A stretch of 20,348 nucleotides of DNA from Verrucomicrobia bacterium UBA3214 (GCA_002363575.1 DEWI01000025.1:1-20348), one strand, 5' to 3'. Shown: positions 1 through 8,593, numbered from the stretch's first letter. The notes: generated from the letters alone by a model not told the origin. Numbers and translations: made by a program.

Positions 1-672
1 ATGAAGAAGGAGCGTATCGCGGCGCATCTCGTGATCGACCGCAAGGAGCCGTCCGGCACGGCGCTCATACTCGTCGATGCGAAAGGGCAGAACGTGATTT
101 CCGTTGCGCTTGGCGCGAACGGCACGCTTTCCCCGGAGGACGTCGCGCCTTTCAAGGGCGAGATCGAGGGCGCGGCCGCGCTGCTGATGCAGCTGGAGAC
201 GCCGGTGGAAACGGTGGCGTGGGCGGCGAAGGTAGCGCATGGCGCAGGCGTTCGCGTGATTCTCAATCCCGCACCCGCGGCAAAGCTCCCGAAGACGCTC
301 TACCCGCTCGTCGATTGGATCACGCCAAACGAAACGGAGGCTGAAATCCTCACCGGCGTGAAAGTCGCCGACGCCGACGGCGCCGCCAAGGCGACGGAAA
401 TCCTGATGAAGCGCGGCGTGAAGCATGTAATCATCACGATGGGAACGAAAGGCTGCTGGTGCGGGGACTGCGGAAAACTCTTCCCGGCCAGAAAGGTGAA
501 GGCGGTGGATTGCGTCGCCGCAGGCGATACGTTCAACGGCGCGTTCGCCGTCGCGCTCGTCGAGGGCAGGGCGTGCGCGGAGGCGATAGACTTCGCGCAG
601 AAGGCCGCCGCCATCGCCGTCACGCGGCCAGGCGCGCAATCGTCCGTCCCATGGCGCAAGGAGGTGAAATAA
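1..672 (+). CDS. rbsK: Ribokinase (PfkB family), 5'-truncated by window edge
   Basis: Phosphorylates ribose to ribose 5-phosphate with ATP in the cytoplasm. The 223 visible residues match the C-terminal three quarters of RbsK. Landmarks are the LLMQLETP stretch, NPAPA, the substrate/nucleotide-lid region ITPNETEAE, and the anion-hole/catalytic motif AAGDTFNGAF with the catalytic Asp at about residue 176 of the fragment. The end, GAQSSVPWRKEV, is also typical of RbsK. Family members are about 300 residues, so roughly 80-90 N-terminal residues lie upstream, and the ATG at base 1 is probably internal. The stop overlaps the next gene's start (TAATG), indicating translational coupling to the permease-hydrolase gene. 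Another PfkB sugar kinase is possible, but the match to ribokinase is close. Confidence 0.93.
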   Translation: MKKERIAAHLVIDRKEPSGTALILVDAKGQNVISVALGANGTLSPEDVAPFKGEIEGAAALLMQLETPVETVAWAAKVAHGAGVRVILNPAPAAKLPKTLYPLVDWITPNETEAEILTGVKVADADGAAKATEILMKRGVKHVIITMGTKGCWCGDCGKLFPARKVKAVDCVAAGDTFNGAFAVALVEGRACAEAIDFAQKAAAIAVTRPGAQSSVPWRKEVK

Positions 673-2765
673 TGTATTTCTGCGACAACTATCTTCTCGC
701 CGTCGTCTTTTGCGTCGTCACGATGTTCTGCTGGGGCAGCTGGGGCAACACCCAGAAGCTCGCCGGCAAGACGTGGCGCTACGAGCTTTTCTACTGGGAT
801 TACGTAATCGGCGTCGTCCTCTTCGCGCTCGCGAGCGGCCTGACGGCCGGTTCGTGCGGCGGCGGCGCGTGGAGCTTTCTCGCGAATCTGAAGCAGGCGT
901 CCGCCGCGAATCTCGGCTCTGCCTTCCTGGGCGGGATCGTGTTCAACGCCGCGAACATCCTCCTGGCGGCGGCGATTTCCATAGCCGGCATGAGCGTCGC
1001 ATTCCCTGTGGGCATAGGCCTCGCGCTCGTCCTTGGCGTGGTGGTGAACTGGTTCGGCGCGCCGAAGGGCGAGCCGGCGCTGCTCTTCGGCGGCGTGGCG
1101 CTTATCGCGCTCGCCATACTCTGCAATGCGTTCGCGTACCGCCTGAAGGCGAAAGCCGCCGGCGGCGCCAAAGGCGCGGATGGGGCGAGGACCGTCGGCA
1201 AGGGGATTGCGCTAAGCGTGGTCTGCGGCGTATTGATGGCGTTCTTCTACCGCTTCGTGGCGCGGACGATGGACATGGATTTCGCTGCGGCCGCTCCGCA
1301 GGCCGGCATGATGACGCCGTATTCGGCGTTCTTCGTATTCGCGCTGGGCATCTTCGCCTCCAACTTCGTTTTCAATGCCGTCGCCATGCGCCATCCCGCG
1401 AGCGGCGAGCCGATCACGGAGCGCGAATATTTCAAAGGCGGCTTCGCCATCCATCTCGTCGGCGTGCTGGGCGGTCTCGTCTGGGGACTGGGCAACGGCA
1501 TCAATCTCGTCGCGGCCGGCAAGGCCGGCGCGGCGATTTCCTACGGGCTGGGTCAGGGCGCGACGCTCGTATCCGCGCTCTGGGGCATACTCGTCTGGAA
1601 GGAATTCAAAGGCGCGCCGCGCAAGGCGGGAATGCTCAATCTTGCGATGTTCGTTCTCTTCCTCGCAGGCCTCGGCGCGATTATCGCCGCCGGCGAATCG
1701 AAGGCGTCCGCGAAGGCGCCGGTCAAGGTGGTTTTCGATACGGACATGATCACGGATTTCGACGACGTGGGCGCGCTCGCCTGCCTCCACGCGCTCGCGG
1801 ACGCAGGCGAATGCGAGATCCTCGCGACCGTCAGCTGCACGCGCGGCAACGCTTCCGTCGGCGCGATCGAAATAATCAACCGCTACTACGGGCGGCCGGG
1901 CATCCCGGTCGGTTGCGCAAAGGAAATCGGCGTCGTCGGCGCGTACGCCGGCGCAAAGGAGAAGGTCGATCCCGCTTTGCCGCTCGGCGAAAAGCGCGGC
2001 AACGACGGCGGACACTACAAATACCGCAAGCTGCTTCTCGACTATCCCGGATGGTTCAGATACGCCGATTCCGACGATGCCCCGGACGCGAACGAAGTCT
2101 ATCGCCGCGTCCTCGCCGCGCAGCCGGACGGCAGCGTCGTCGTCTGCTCCGTCGGCTTCCTGACAAATCTGAGGCGGCTTCTCGAGACGCCGCCGGACGA
2201 GATTTCGCCGCTGGACGGCAAGGCGCTTGTCGCGAAGAAGGTCAAGCGCTGGGTCGCAATGGCCTGCAAGTATCCGGCGGGCAAGGAGTACAATGCGAAG
2301 TGGGACCCCGAGTCGTCGCGCATCGTGCTCGAGAATTGGCCTTCGCCTGTCGTCTTCACCGATTTCGAGTACGGCAGGGACTGCTTCGCAGGGCGTGCAA
2401 CGGCCGAATCCGGCGCGAAGGGCAACCCTGTCGCGGACGTGTTCGCCGGCAACATTCCGTCCCGCGAGGATATAGGGAAGGATCCGGCGCATTGGTTGCG
2501 CAAGGCTTTCGGCATGGGCGGCCGCGCCGCTTGGGACGAGACGGCGGTGCTGATCGCCGTGCGCGGCACGGACGGGTATTTCAACGTCGAACGCGGCACG
2601 TACCGCATGGTCGGCGACGACGGCTCGGACGAATGGGCGCCAGACGCCGTGGGTGGCCGGCATCTGCGCGTGACGGAGAAACTTGCGAAAGCCGAAGTCG
2701 CCCGCATCATCGATGAATTGATGCTGCGCCCGCCGGCGTGCGCCGCCGCGCAAGTGCGCCGGTGA
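672..2765 (+). CDS. Fusion: ten-TM sugar/ribose permease + nucleoside hydrolase
   Basis: A 697-residue two-part protein. Residues about 1-345 form a DMT/GRP-type sugar permease: ten hydrophobic segments (about 7-25, 39-60, 75-98, 100-123, 130-153, 175-198, 212-238, 258-283, 286-309, 320-343) and the N-terminal signature CWGSWGNTQKLAGKTWRYE. Residues about 352-697 form an inosine-uridine nucleoside hydrolase: the calcium/ribose-binding Asp cluster DTDMITDFDD (Asp356, 358, 362, 364, 365) and a C-terminal WDETAVL motif matching the last metal-binding Asp. The start at 672 is chosen because it overlaps the ribokinase stop and begins just before the first helix; an in-frame upstream extension to 459 would lie inside ribokinase. 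Known from Bacteroides: kinase, hydrolase and permease are separate genes of the ribose-utilisation (rus) locus. Inference: here two of them are fused for nucleoside salvage. An even helix number with a cytoplasmic N-terminus would place the hydrolase in the cytoplasm. Confidence 0.88.
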   Translation: MYFCDNYLLAVVFCVVTMFCWGSWGNTQKLAGKTWRYELFYWDYVIGVVLFALASGLTAGSCGGGAWSFLANLKQASAANLGSAFLGGIVFNAANILLAAAISIAGMSVAFPVGIGLALVLGVVVNWFGAPKGEPALLFGGVALIALAILCNAFAYRLKAKAAGGAKGADGARTVGKGIALSVVCGVLMAFFYRFVARTMDMDFAAAAPQAGMMTPYSAFFVFALGIFASNFVFNAVAMRHPASGEPITEREYFKGGFAIHLVGVLGGLVWGLGNGINLVAAGKAGAAISYGLGQGATLVSALWGILVWKEFKGAPRKAGMLNLAMFVLFLAGLGAIIAAGESKASAKAPVKVVFDTDMITDFDDVGALACLHALADAGECEILATVSCTRGNASVGAIEIINRYYGRPGIPVGCAKEIGVVGAYAGAKEKVDPALPLGEKRGNDGGHYKYRKLLLDYPGWFRYADSDDAPDANEVYRRVLAAQPDGSVVVCSVGFLTNLRRLLETPPDEISPLDGKALVAKKVKRWVAMACKYPAGKEYNAKWDPESSRIVLENWPSPVVFTDFEYGRDCFAGRATAESGAKGNPVADVFAGNIPSREDIGKDPAHWLRKAFGMGGRAAWDETAVLIAVRGTDGYFNVERGTYRMVGDDGSDEWAPDAVGGRHLRVTEKLAKAEVARIIDELMLRPPACAAAQVRR

Positions 2766-2803
2766 CGCTGCCATCCCGTTTCCGTTTCTACCGTTGCGCA
2801 AAG

Positions 2804-2830
2804 CCTAGAATCCCAGGAACCTAGAATCCC
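2804..2830 (+). repeat. Short direct repeat CCTAGAATCCC, two copies
   Basis: The 11-mer occurs at 2804-2814 and 2820-2830, separated by AGGAA. It lies 40 bases downstream of the permease-hydrolase stop. No function is recognised; it may be a slippage product or part of a regulator site. Confidence 0.6.
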
Positions 2831-2878
2831 GGCGCGATCCTCCCGGAACCGCGCGCCCGGAGCAGCTTTCGGTTTTTT
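2829..2878 (+). terminator. Possible intrinsic terminator after the ribose/nucleoside genes
   Basis: A GC-rich stem with one bulge can form between 2829-2836 and about 2850-2860. An alternative weaker stem, 2857-2861 with 2868-2872, sits directly before six T's at 2873-2878. The two stems overlap and compete. Only the second has the stem-plus-T-run geometry of an intrinsic terminator, and it is just five pairs, so the call is tentative. Confidence 0.4.
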
Positions 2879-2904
2879 GCGCAGAAAAAGCGCATTTCTC
2901 CCAC

Positions 2905-2934
2905 TTGTGCGCGCCGGCGCATTTTTGCTAAGAT
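2905..2934 (+). promoter_or_regulatory. Sigma-70-like promoter with extended -10 for the BspA-like gene
   Basis: A -35-like TTGTGC (2905-2910), an 18-base spacer and a -10-like TAAGAT (2929-2934), preceded by TGC, i.e. a TGn extended -10. Predicted start near 2941 leaves a leader of about 120 bases before ATG 3064. The same arrangement, including the local string TGCTAA, recurs upstream of the second giant gene at 14437-14466, which strengthens both calls. Confidence 0.55.
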
Positions 2935-2967
2935 ACTCGCCGTGCGTGCGGAAGGTGTCTTTGCGAA

Positions 2968-3000
2968 ATGTGTTCTTTCAGTTGTTTAAGATCTAGGTGA
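2968..3000 (+). other. Possible 10-codon leader ORF (MCSFSCLRSR)
   Basis: An ATG-to-TGA reading frame of ten codons lies inside the predicted leader of the BspA-like gene, with a purine-rich GGAAGG 12 bases upstream. An ORF this short can arise by chance. It is listed only because the other giant gene's leader also carries short ORFs. Confidence 0.15.
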
Positions 3001-3063
3001 TTTTGCTGGCGGGCGGCGCGAAGATCATCGACGCACACCACAATAAAAGATCGTGAGGCGAAA

Positions 3064-6000
3064 ATGAAAATGCGTTCCCTCTCGCACACTCACCTCCCCT
3101 CCAATCAAACATGCTGCCGGCCTGTACGGGCGGTATTGCAAACTGAACTGAAAGGGAAAGCGATTGCCGCGATTGCCGCGCTGCTGTGCTTCGGCACGGC
3201 GACGGCATTGGCCGACAGCATAAACCTATCGGAGATGACGGCGAATACGACCGTCGCCGACGGCACGACGCTGACGGGCACGCTCGGCGCGAACGTCAAG
3301 GTTTCCATCGCCGACGGCGCGACGGTGACGCTCGACGGCGTCACCATCAACGGCGATAATGACGAAGACTGCGGGTGGGCGGGCATCACCTGCGAGGGCG
3401 GCGCGACCATCGTTCTCGAAGGCACGAACACCGTCAAGGGCTTCTACGAGAATTATCCCGGCATCTACGTGCCGGAGGGCAAGACGCTGACCATCAAGGG
3501 TGACGGCTCGCTCGATGCGTCGAGCAACGGCTACGGCGCGGGCATCGGCGGCGGGTACGATATTTCGTGCGGCAACATCGTCATCGAGGGCGGCACCATC
3601 GTCGCGACGGGCGGCTACCTTGCGACCGGCATCGGCGGCGGCGGCAATGTTTCGTGCGGCGCCATCACGATAGCAGATACCGTGACGAAGGTCGTCGCCA
3701 CAAAGTACGAGCAGAATACGCCTCGCAGCATCGGCAGTGGCGCTGGCGGCACTTGCGGCACGGTGACGATCGGCGGCACGGTGTATGCCAACGGCATTGA
3801 AGAAAGCCCCTACATCTATCCTACCTACACCGCGACCTTGAAGGACGGCACGGAGGATGCCGCCAACTGGACCATCACCCCCAACGAGGGACTGGCGGAG
3901 AAAGGCACGGTTACCATCGCCTACGCCGGAGAGAACAAGGTGAAGAGCGTCAAGGCCGTTGCGATACCGTTGACGCTCTCCGCCGCCACGGCGGCCGATG
4001 TCGGCAAGGTGGTGTGCGCCGACGGCCATCTGCACGACGCGAAGACCGCCGTGCCCGACGGCTGCACCGCAGTCGGCATTCTCGGCAAGGTGACGGAGAA
4101 GGGCCACGGCCTGATTCTCGCTTTGCAGAACGCTTCGTCGCAGACATGGAACACCATCAACGGCTGGACGTCCACGACCGGTTACGCCGGCACCACGCTG
4201 AAAGTTCTGCCCGACGATGCCGCACGCGGCGCCAACCTGACGAGCTACACCACGCTGGGCGATACCCCCGTGTCGGACTGGGCCGTGGGGCAGAAGAGCG
4301 ACTACGAAGCGATATTCATCAATCTCGGCTCGACGACTGGTGATAGTGAAGGCACTATATACGACGGCAATGTGAATGTCTATATCACTACAGGTGTCGG
4401 CGGTACGGCAATATCTGGCGACAATTGGTCTGCTACGGATATCTATGGCAACTACGCACGGGGCTTCTCCAGTGATTATTGGCACAGCTACGTTAAGTTG
4501 TATACCTATAGTGTCCGGCCAGTGCTCGGCTTCGGAGGCGAGGCGACGGAAGAAATCACCGTCACGCCCGTCGAGGGCAAGCCGAACGAATGGACGTTCC
4601 AGATGCCCGACGGGGACGTGGAGGTGGAAGTCGCCTACCTCGCGGTCGCCACGTTCGAAGTCGAAGGCGAGACCTACGCGGTGATTACGAATGTCGTCGG
4701 CAAGGCGGTCGAGACGCCGGAAGAAGACCCGGTGAAGACCGGTCACACGTTCGCCGGCTGGTTCACGGCGGCGACGGGCGGCACGCAGGTAACGGACGAA
4801 ACATTGATGGGCATCGCCGACACGACGTTCTACGCGCAGTTCCGCGCGCCTATCCTGACGATTGAAAACGGCGTTCTCACAGCCGTCGATTTCAACGACT
4901 GCACTGACATTGATCTGGTGATACCGACCAACGTCACGGCAATCGGCGATAGTGCGTTCTATCAATGCACGGGTCTTGCAAGCGTGACGATTCCCGGAAG
5001 CGTCAAGACGATCTCGCATGCCGCGTTCCGCGATTGCTCCAATCTAACGAGCGTGACGATCGAGGAAGGCGTGACGACAATCGGCGAACGTGCGTTCGCC
5101 CGCTGCGTCAATCTGGCAAGCATAACCATTCCTGGCACCGTCACGGAGATCAGTGAAGCCGCATTCAGCGATTGCAAGAGCCTTACGAGTTTGACGATTC
5201 CCGGCAGCGTCAAGACGATCGGACCCCAGGCGTTCCAGAACTGCACCGGACTCGAGAGCGTGACGCTCGAAGAGGGAGTGGAGACAATCGGAAGAGTCGC
5301 GTTCGACGGCTGCGAAAATCTCTCAAGCGTAACCATCCCGGACTCCGTCAAGGAAATCGGAGATGATGCGTTCGCGGGTTGCAGCGACGCCCTCTACGAA
5401 GAAGGGTCGGGGAATCTCGCCGGCGTGAAGCTGGTGGATGGCTGGGCCGTCGGCTATGATGCCGGCTCCATCTCCGAAAACCTCGACTTGACCGGCGTTC
5501 GCGGCATCGCCGGCGGCGCATTCGCCGGATGCGACGTCATTACGAGCGTAATCATCCCGGACGGGGTGGCGACAATCCCCGAATACGTATTCAACGGTTG
5601 CGACAATTTGACGAGCGTGACCATCCCGGATAGCGTCACGTCGATAGGGGAAGGTGCGTTCGCCGGTTGCGACAATCTTGCAAGCGTGACCATCCCGGAC
5701 AGCGTCACGTCAATCGGCAAAGATGCATTCGAGGGTTGCAGCGAAGACCTCTACGACACCACGACGATCCCCGGCGTGGCGCTGGTTGACGGCTGGGCTG
5801 TTGGCTATACCGACGCGCTTCCTGAAAACCTCGATCTGACCGGTGCGCGCGGCATAGCGAGCATGGCGTTCCGGGATAGTGCGCTCGAAAGCGTGACCAT
5901 CCCCGGCACCGTGGCGAGGGTTCCCGCCGGCGCGTTTATGTCCTGCTCCAGCCTAGCGAGCGTGACGCTCGAGGAAGGCGTGACTGCGATCGACGACTCC

Positions 6001-8511
6001 GCGTTCATCGAGTGCTCTGCGCTCGAGAGCGTGGAAATCCCCGACACGGTGACGGCGATCGGGCCTCAGGCGTTTGTGTCGTGCGCGAAACTTGCGAGCG
6101 TAACGGTTCCCGGCAGCGTGGCGGAAATCGGACCGGCGGCGTTTGGCATGTGCAACAGCCTGACGAACGTCACTCTCGAAGCTGGCGTAACGAATATCGG
6201 CATGATGGCGTTCGCCATGTGCTCCGCGCTTGAGAGCGTGGAAATCCCCGACACCGTGACGGCAATCGGATCCCAGGCGTTCTTTATGAGCATGAACTTT
6301 GCGAGCGTGACGATCCCGTCGTCCGTTATGGAAATCGGGCAGGACGCGTTTGCCTACACGGCGCTGGCCACGGTCAAAGTGTCATACGGCGACGGCGAGC
6401 GCGTGAAGGAAATGCTCGCCGCCTCGGGCTTTGACGTCTCCAAGCTGACGTTCGTCGAGCCGTACAAGCTGACGTTCGATCCGGCCGGCGGCGAGTTTGC
6501 CGAGGGCGTCGAGACGAACCGCTTCCTGTATGCGGGCGAAGAATTCGGCGAACTGCTCGAAGCGACCCGCACAGGCTACACGCTCGCGGGCTGGTTCACG
6601 GCGGCGACGAACGGTTATGAAGTCGCGGCGACAAACAAGATGGGCGATGCGGACGCCACCGTTTACGCGCAGTGGACCATCAACCAGTACACCATCACAT
6701 TCGACTCCAACGGCGGCAGCGACGTCGCCGCGATAACGAACGACTACGGCACCGCGGTGACGGCACCGGCGGATCCGGCGAAGACCGGCTACACGTTCGC
6801 GGGCTGGACGCCTGCGGTGCCGGAGACGGTTCCCGCGTCCAACTTGGTTTGCACCGCCGGATGGACCGTCAACCAGTATAAGATCGCGTTCGACGCCAAC
6901 GGCGGTGAAGGGGAGCTCGACCCGGCGACGCTCGACTACGGCGCGGAGTACGGCGAACTGCCCGTGCCCGTCCGCACAGGCTACACGTTCCTCGGCTGGT
7001 TCGACGGGAACGGCAACGAGGCGACGGCGGAAACCGTCCTCGGCGATGCCGACGTCGCGCTCGCTGCCCGGTGGGGAATCAACCGCTACACGATAACGTT
7101 CGTCGTGGGAGGCGAGACGTATGCGGCGATCACGAACGACTACGGCGCAGAAGTTGCGGCGCCGGCGGATCCCGATCGCGGCAGCATGTACCAGTTCCTC
7201 GGCTGGGACGCCGAAGTGCCGGCGACCGTACCGGCGGAGGACGTTACGCTCACGGCGCTCTGGAAGCTGATGCAGATCGACGTTCCGTCGATCGTCGGCG
7301 GCGACACGAACACGACCGTCAATGTCACGGTCGGCGAGAAGTACACCGACGCAGTGATTGCGCAGATCACCAAGCAGGCCCAGGCTACGGCTGAGCGCCA
7401 TGGCCAGGTCGTGGCCGGCTGGACCAATTACGACGGCAGCGAAGTCACCGGCGCGACGGTCGTTTCGACGAACGACGTTCTCACGGCGGTTTGGGAAGAG
7501 GTCAATCCTCTCGTTCCCGAGACGCTGGGTGAGGGCGCGGTCGATACCTCCAAGGCGCAGAAGTTCGAGGCCTACATCCTCGATGCCGAAGGCGCGACGC
7601 GCGGCACGGCCGTCGTGACGGTCGGCAAGAGCAACGCGCGCACCGGCCTTTCGTCCGTCAAGGCGCAGGTCAAGCTGGTCGGCGATTCGAAGTCCTACGT
7701 GTTCAAGGCCACGGAGGCGAAGGGCGGCAAGGCCAAGCTCTCCACCGACAAGGCCACGGAAGGCGTCGAACTTTCCAACAAGCTCCTTGGCACGATGACG
7801 CTCGATATCGGCGCGGAAGGCGTGACCGGCAAGTGGGGCGAGTACGAGATCAACGGCTCGCGCAACACCTACAAGACCGACAAGACCGCATATGCGTCGT
7901 GGACTGGCGTATGGACGGCAGCGATAGCTGACGCCTCCGGCGCGCTCTCCACGTTCACGCTCAACGTGAAGAAGTCCGGCGCCGTCAGAGTCACCGGCGT
8001 ATTGGCCGACGGCGCGAAGTTCTCCGTCTCCACCCGTCTGATGATTGCGGATGACGGCTCCGAAGCTTGCGTCGCCGTCAAGGGCACGAAGAAAGCCACC
8101 GTCGGCCTCGTGTTCTGGCTTGGTCTGGATGAGAATGACGAGGTCTATGCCGAGGACGTGGAATCCGTGTCCGGCGACGCCGTCGCCGGCGAAACCGTCG
8201 CGGTCGGCAAGGCCGCTGTCGGCGATGCCGCGACGCGGAATCTCGCCGTCGGCGGCGAGACGGTCGCTTCCATCGAATGGGACGGCGCGCGTTTCGCCGC
8301 AGACAAGTCCGTCGCCGCCAACGTCAAATACGTCAAATCGACAGGCGCCTTCACCGGCTCCTACAAGATCGTGACGGCAAATGCGAACGGCAAGACGAAG
8401 AAGACGACCGTCAAGTTCACCGGCGTGTTCGTCGATGGCGTCGGCTACGGCATGACGAAGGGCGACGGTGCAAAGCCCGTCCTTCTCACCCCGGCGCTGC
8501 TGGCCGAGTAA
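3064..8511 (+). CDS. Secreted modular surface protein: beta-helix, lectin-like, BspA LRR, InlB B-repeats
   Basis: 1815 residues. GAGG lies seven bases before ATG 3064. An unusually long n-region (about 30 residues) precedes the hydrophobic core AIAAIAALLCFGTATALA, with predicted cleavage before Asp-Ser. Modules: about 52-245, Gly/Thr-rich right-handed beta-helix resembling Cthe_2159-type carbohydrate-binding domains; about 310-490, C-type-lectin-like domain (AVGILGKV... HGLILAL... SVRPVLGF) related to the Fibrobacter major paralogous/DUF1566 group; about 528-594, one InlB B-repeat (KTGHTFAGWF); about 598-1130, roughly 19 BspA/LRR_5 units of 23 residues with two LVDGWAVGY interruptions; 1135-1400, four InlB B-repeats; about 1401-1480, a degenerate B-repeat; 1480-1815, a duplicated beta-rich C-terminal module ending TGSYK... 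KFTGVFVDGVGYGM. Such repeats usually mediate binding to hosts, glycans or other cells. I see no LPXTG, PEP-CTERM or autotransporter barrel, so anchoring is unknown. Confidence 0.85.
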   Translation: MKMRSLSHTHLPSNQTCCRPVRAVLQTELKGKAIAAIAALLCFGTATALADSINLSEMTANTTVADGTTLTGTLGANVKVSIADGATVTLDGVTINGDNDEDCGWAGITCEGGATIVLEGTNTVKGFYENYPGIYVPEGKTLTIKGDGSLDASSNGYGAGIGGGYDISCGNIVIEGGTIVATGGYLATGIGGGGNVSCGAITIADTVTKVVATKYEQNTPRSIGSGAGGTCGTVTIGGTVYANGIEESPYIYPTYTATLKDGTEDAANWTITPNEGLAEKGTVTIAYAGENKVKSVKAVAIPLTLSAATAADVGKVVCADGHLHDAKTAVPDGCTAVGILGKVTEKGHGLILALQNASSQTWNTINGWTSTTGYAGTTLKVLPDDAARGANLTSYTTLGDTPVSDWAVGQKSDYEAIFINLGSTTGDSEGTIYDGNVNVYITTGVGGTAISGDNWSATDIYGNYARGFSSDYWHSYVKLYTYSVRPVLGFGGEATEEITVTPVEGKPNEWTFQMPDGDVEVEVAYLAVATFEVEGETYAVITNVVGKAVETPEEDPVKTGHTFAGWFTAATGGTQVTDETLMGIADTTFYAQFRAPILTIENGVLTAVDFNDCTDIDLVIPTNVTAIGDSAFYQCTGLASVTIPGSVKTISHAAFRDCSNLTSVTIEEGVTTIGERAFARCVNLASITIPGTVTEISEAAFSDCKSLTSLTIPGSVKTIGPQAFQNCTGLESVTLEEGVETIGRVAFDGCENLSSVTIPDSVKEIGDDAFAGCSDALYEEGSGNLAGVKLVDGWAVGYDAGSISENLDLTGVRGIAGGAFAGCDVITSVIIPDGVATIPEYVFNGCDNLTSVTIPDSVTSIGEGAFAGCDNLASVTIPDSVTSIGKDAFEGCSEDLYDTTTIPGVALVDGWAVGYTDALPENLDLTGARGIASMAFRDSALESVTIPGTVARVPAGAFMSCSSLASVTLEEGVTAIDDSAFIECSALESVEIPDTVTAIGPQAFVSCAKLASVTVPGSVAEIGPAAFGMCNSLTNVTLEAGVTNIGMMAFAMCSALESVEIPDTVTAIGSQAFFMSMNFASVTIPSSVMEIGQDAFAYTALATVKVSYGDGERVKEMLAASGFDVSKLTFVEPYKLTFDPAGGEFAEGVETNRFLYAGEEFGELLEATRTGYTLAGWFTAATNGYEVAATNKMGDADATVYAQWTINQYTITFDSNGGSDVAAITNDYGTAVTAPADPAKTGYTFAGWTPAVPETVPASNLVCTAGWTVNQYKIAFDANGGEGELDPATLDYGAEYGELPVPVRTGYTFLGWFDGNGNEATAETVLGDADVALAARWGINRYTITFVVGGETYAAITNDYGAEVAAPADPDRGSMYQFLGWDAEVPATVPAEDVTLTALWKLMQIDVPSIVGGDTNTTVNVTVGEKYTDAVIAQITKQAQATAERHGQVVAGWTNYDGSEVTGATVVSTNDVLTAVWEEVNPLVPETLGEGAVDTSKAQKFEAYILDAEGATRGTAVVTVGKSNARTGLSSVKAQVKLVGDSKSYVFKATEAKGGKAKLSTDKATEGVELSNKLLGTMTLDIGAEGVTGKWGEYEINGSRNTYKTDKTAYASWTGVWTAAIADASGALSTFTLNVKKSGAVRVTGVLADGAKFSVSTRLMIADDGSEACVAVKGTKKATVGLVFWLGLDENDEVYAEDVESVSGDAVAGETVAVGKAAVGDAATRNLAVGGETVASIEWDGARFAADKSVAANVKYVKSTGAFTGSYKIVTANANGKTKKTTVKFTGVFVDGVGYGMTKGDGAKPVLLTPALLAE
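4000..4533 (+). other. C-type-lectin-like (DUF1566/fib_succ_major-like) domain with codon-use shift
   Basis: Encodes residues about 313-490 of the BspA-like protein. It has the order of landmarks seen in that domain group: a 'value from user' strand AVGILGKV, HGLILALQNAS, a W-N-T stretch, a DWAVGQKSDYEAIF stretch in place of the usual W-LPS, then SGDNWSATDIYGNYARGF and the closing SVRPVLGF. Bases about 4320-4515 use A/T-ending codons (GAT, TAT, AGT, ACA) far more than the flanking sequence. Domain assignment is by motif order, not by search. Confidence 0.55.
5596..5733 (+). repeat. Near-identical 69-bp tandem units inside the BspA repeats
   Basis: The 23-residue leucine-rich units starting at GGTTGCGACAAT (5596 and 5665) are nearly identical at the DNA level, including CATCCCGGA(C/T)AGCGTCACGTC. 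Other units in the same protein are much more diverged, so this pair is a recent in-frame duplication. It is a candidate site for length variation by slippage or recombination. Confidence 0.8.
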
Positions 8512-8548
8512 GGCGCATTGGCGAGGCGGCTTCTGCCTCTCGCAAAGT

Positions 8549-8593
8549 CCACGAAGCCGCGGCATTCCGCCGGCTCCGTGGGCTTCCCTTTTT
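8549..8593 (+). terminator. Rho-independent terminator after the BspA-like gene
   Basis: An imperfect GC-rich hairpin spans 8549-8582 (CCACG/CGTGG outer stem, AGCC/GGCT inner stem, CATT loop), followed six bases later by TTTTT at 8589-8593. A second small hairpin (GCGAGGC/GCCTCTCGC) lies just upstream at about 8521-8543. The tandem arrangement between a stop and a new promoter supports termination here. Confidence 0.6.

Noticed and set aside
459..671. In-frame upstream extension of the permease-hydrolase frame
   Set aside because: It lies within ribokinase in another frame, encodes an Arg-rich chance peptide, and the start at 672 gives a coupled TAATG and a proper first helix.
3226..5019. 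Long minus-strand open frame (about 597 codons)
   Set aside because: It is antisense to the BspA-like gene; GC-rich third positions keep the opposite strand open. Composition is Arg/Ala/Val-rich with no motif. The same applies to minus-strand frames at 1212-2801, 6382-8607, 9334-11667, 11722-13515 and 17707-19842.
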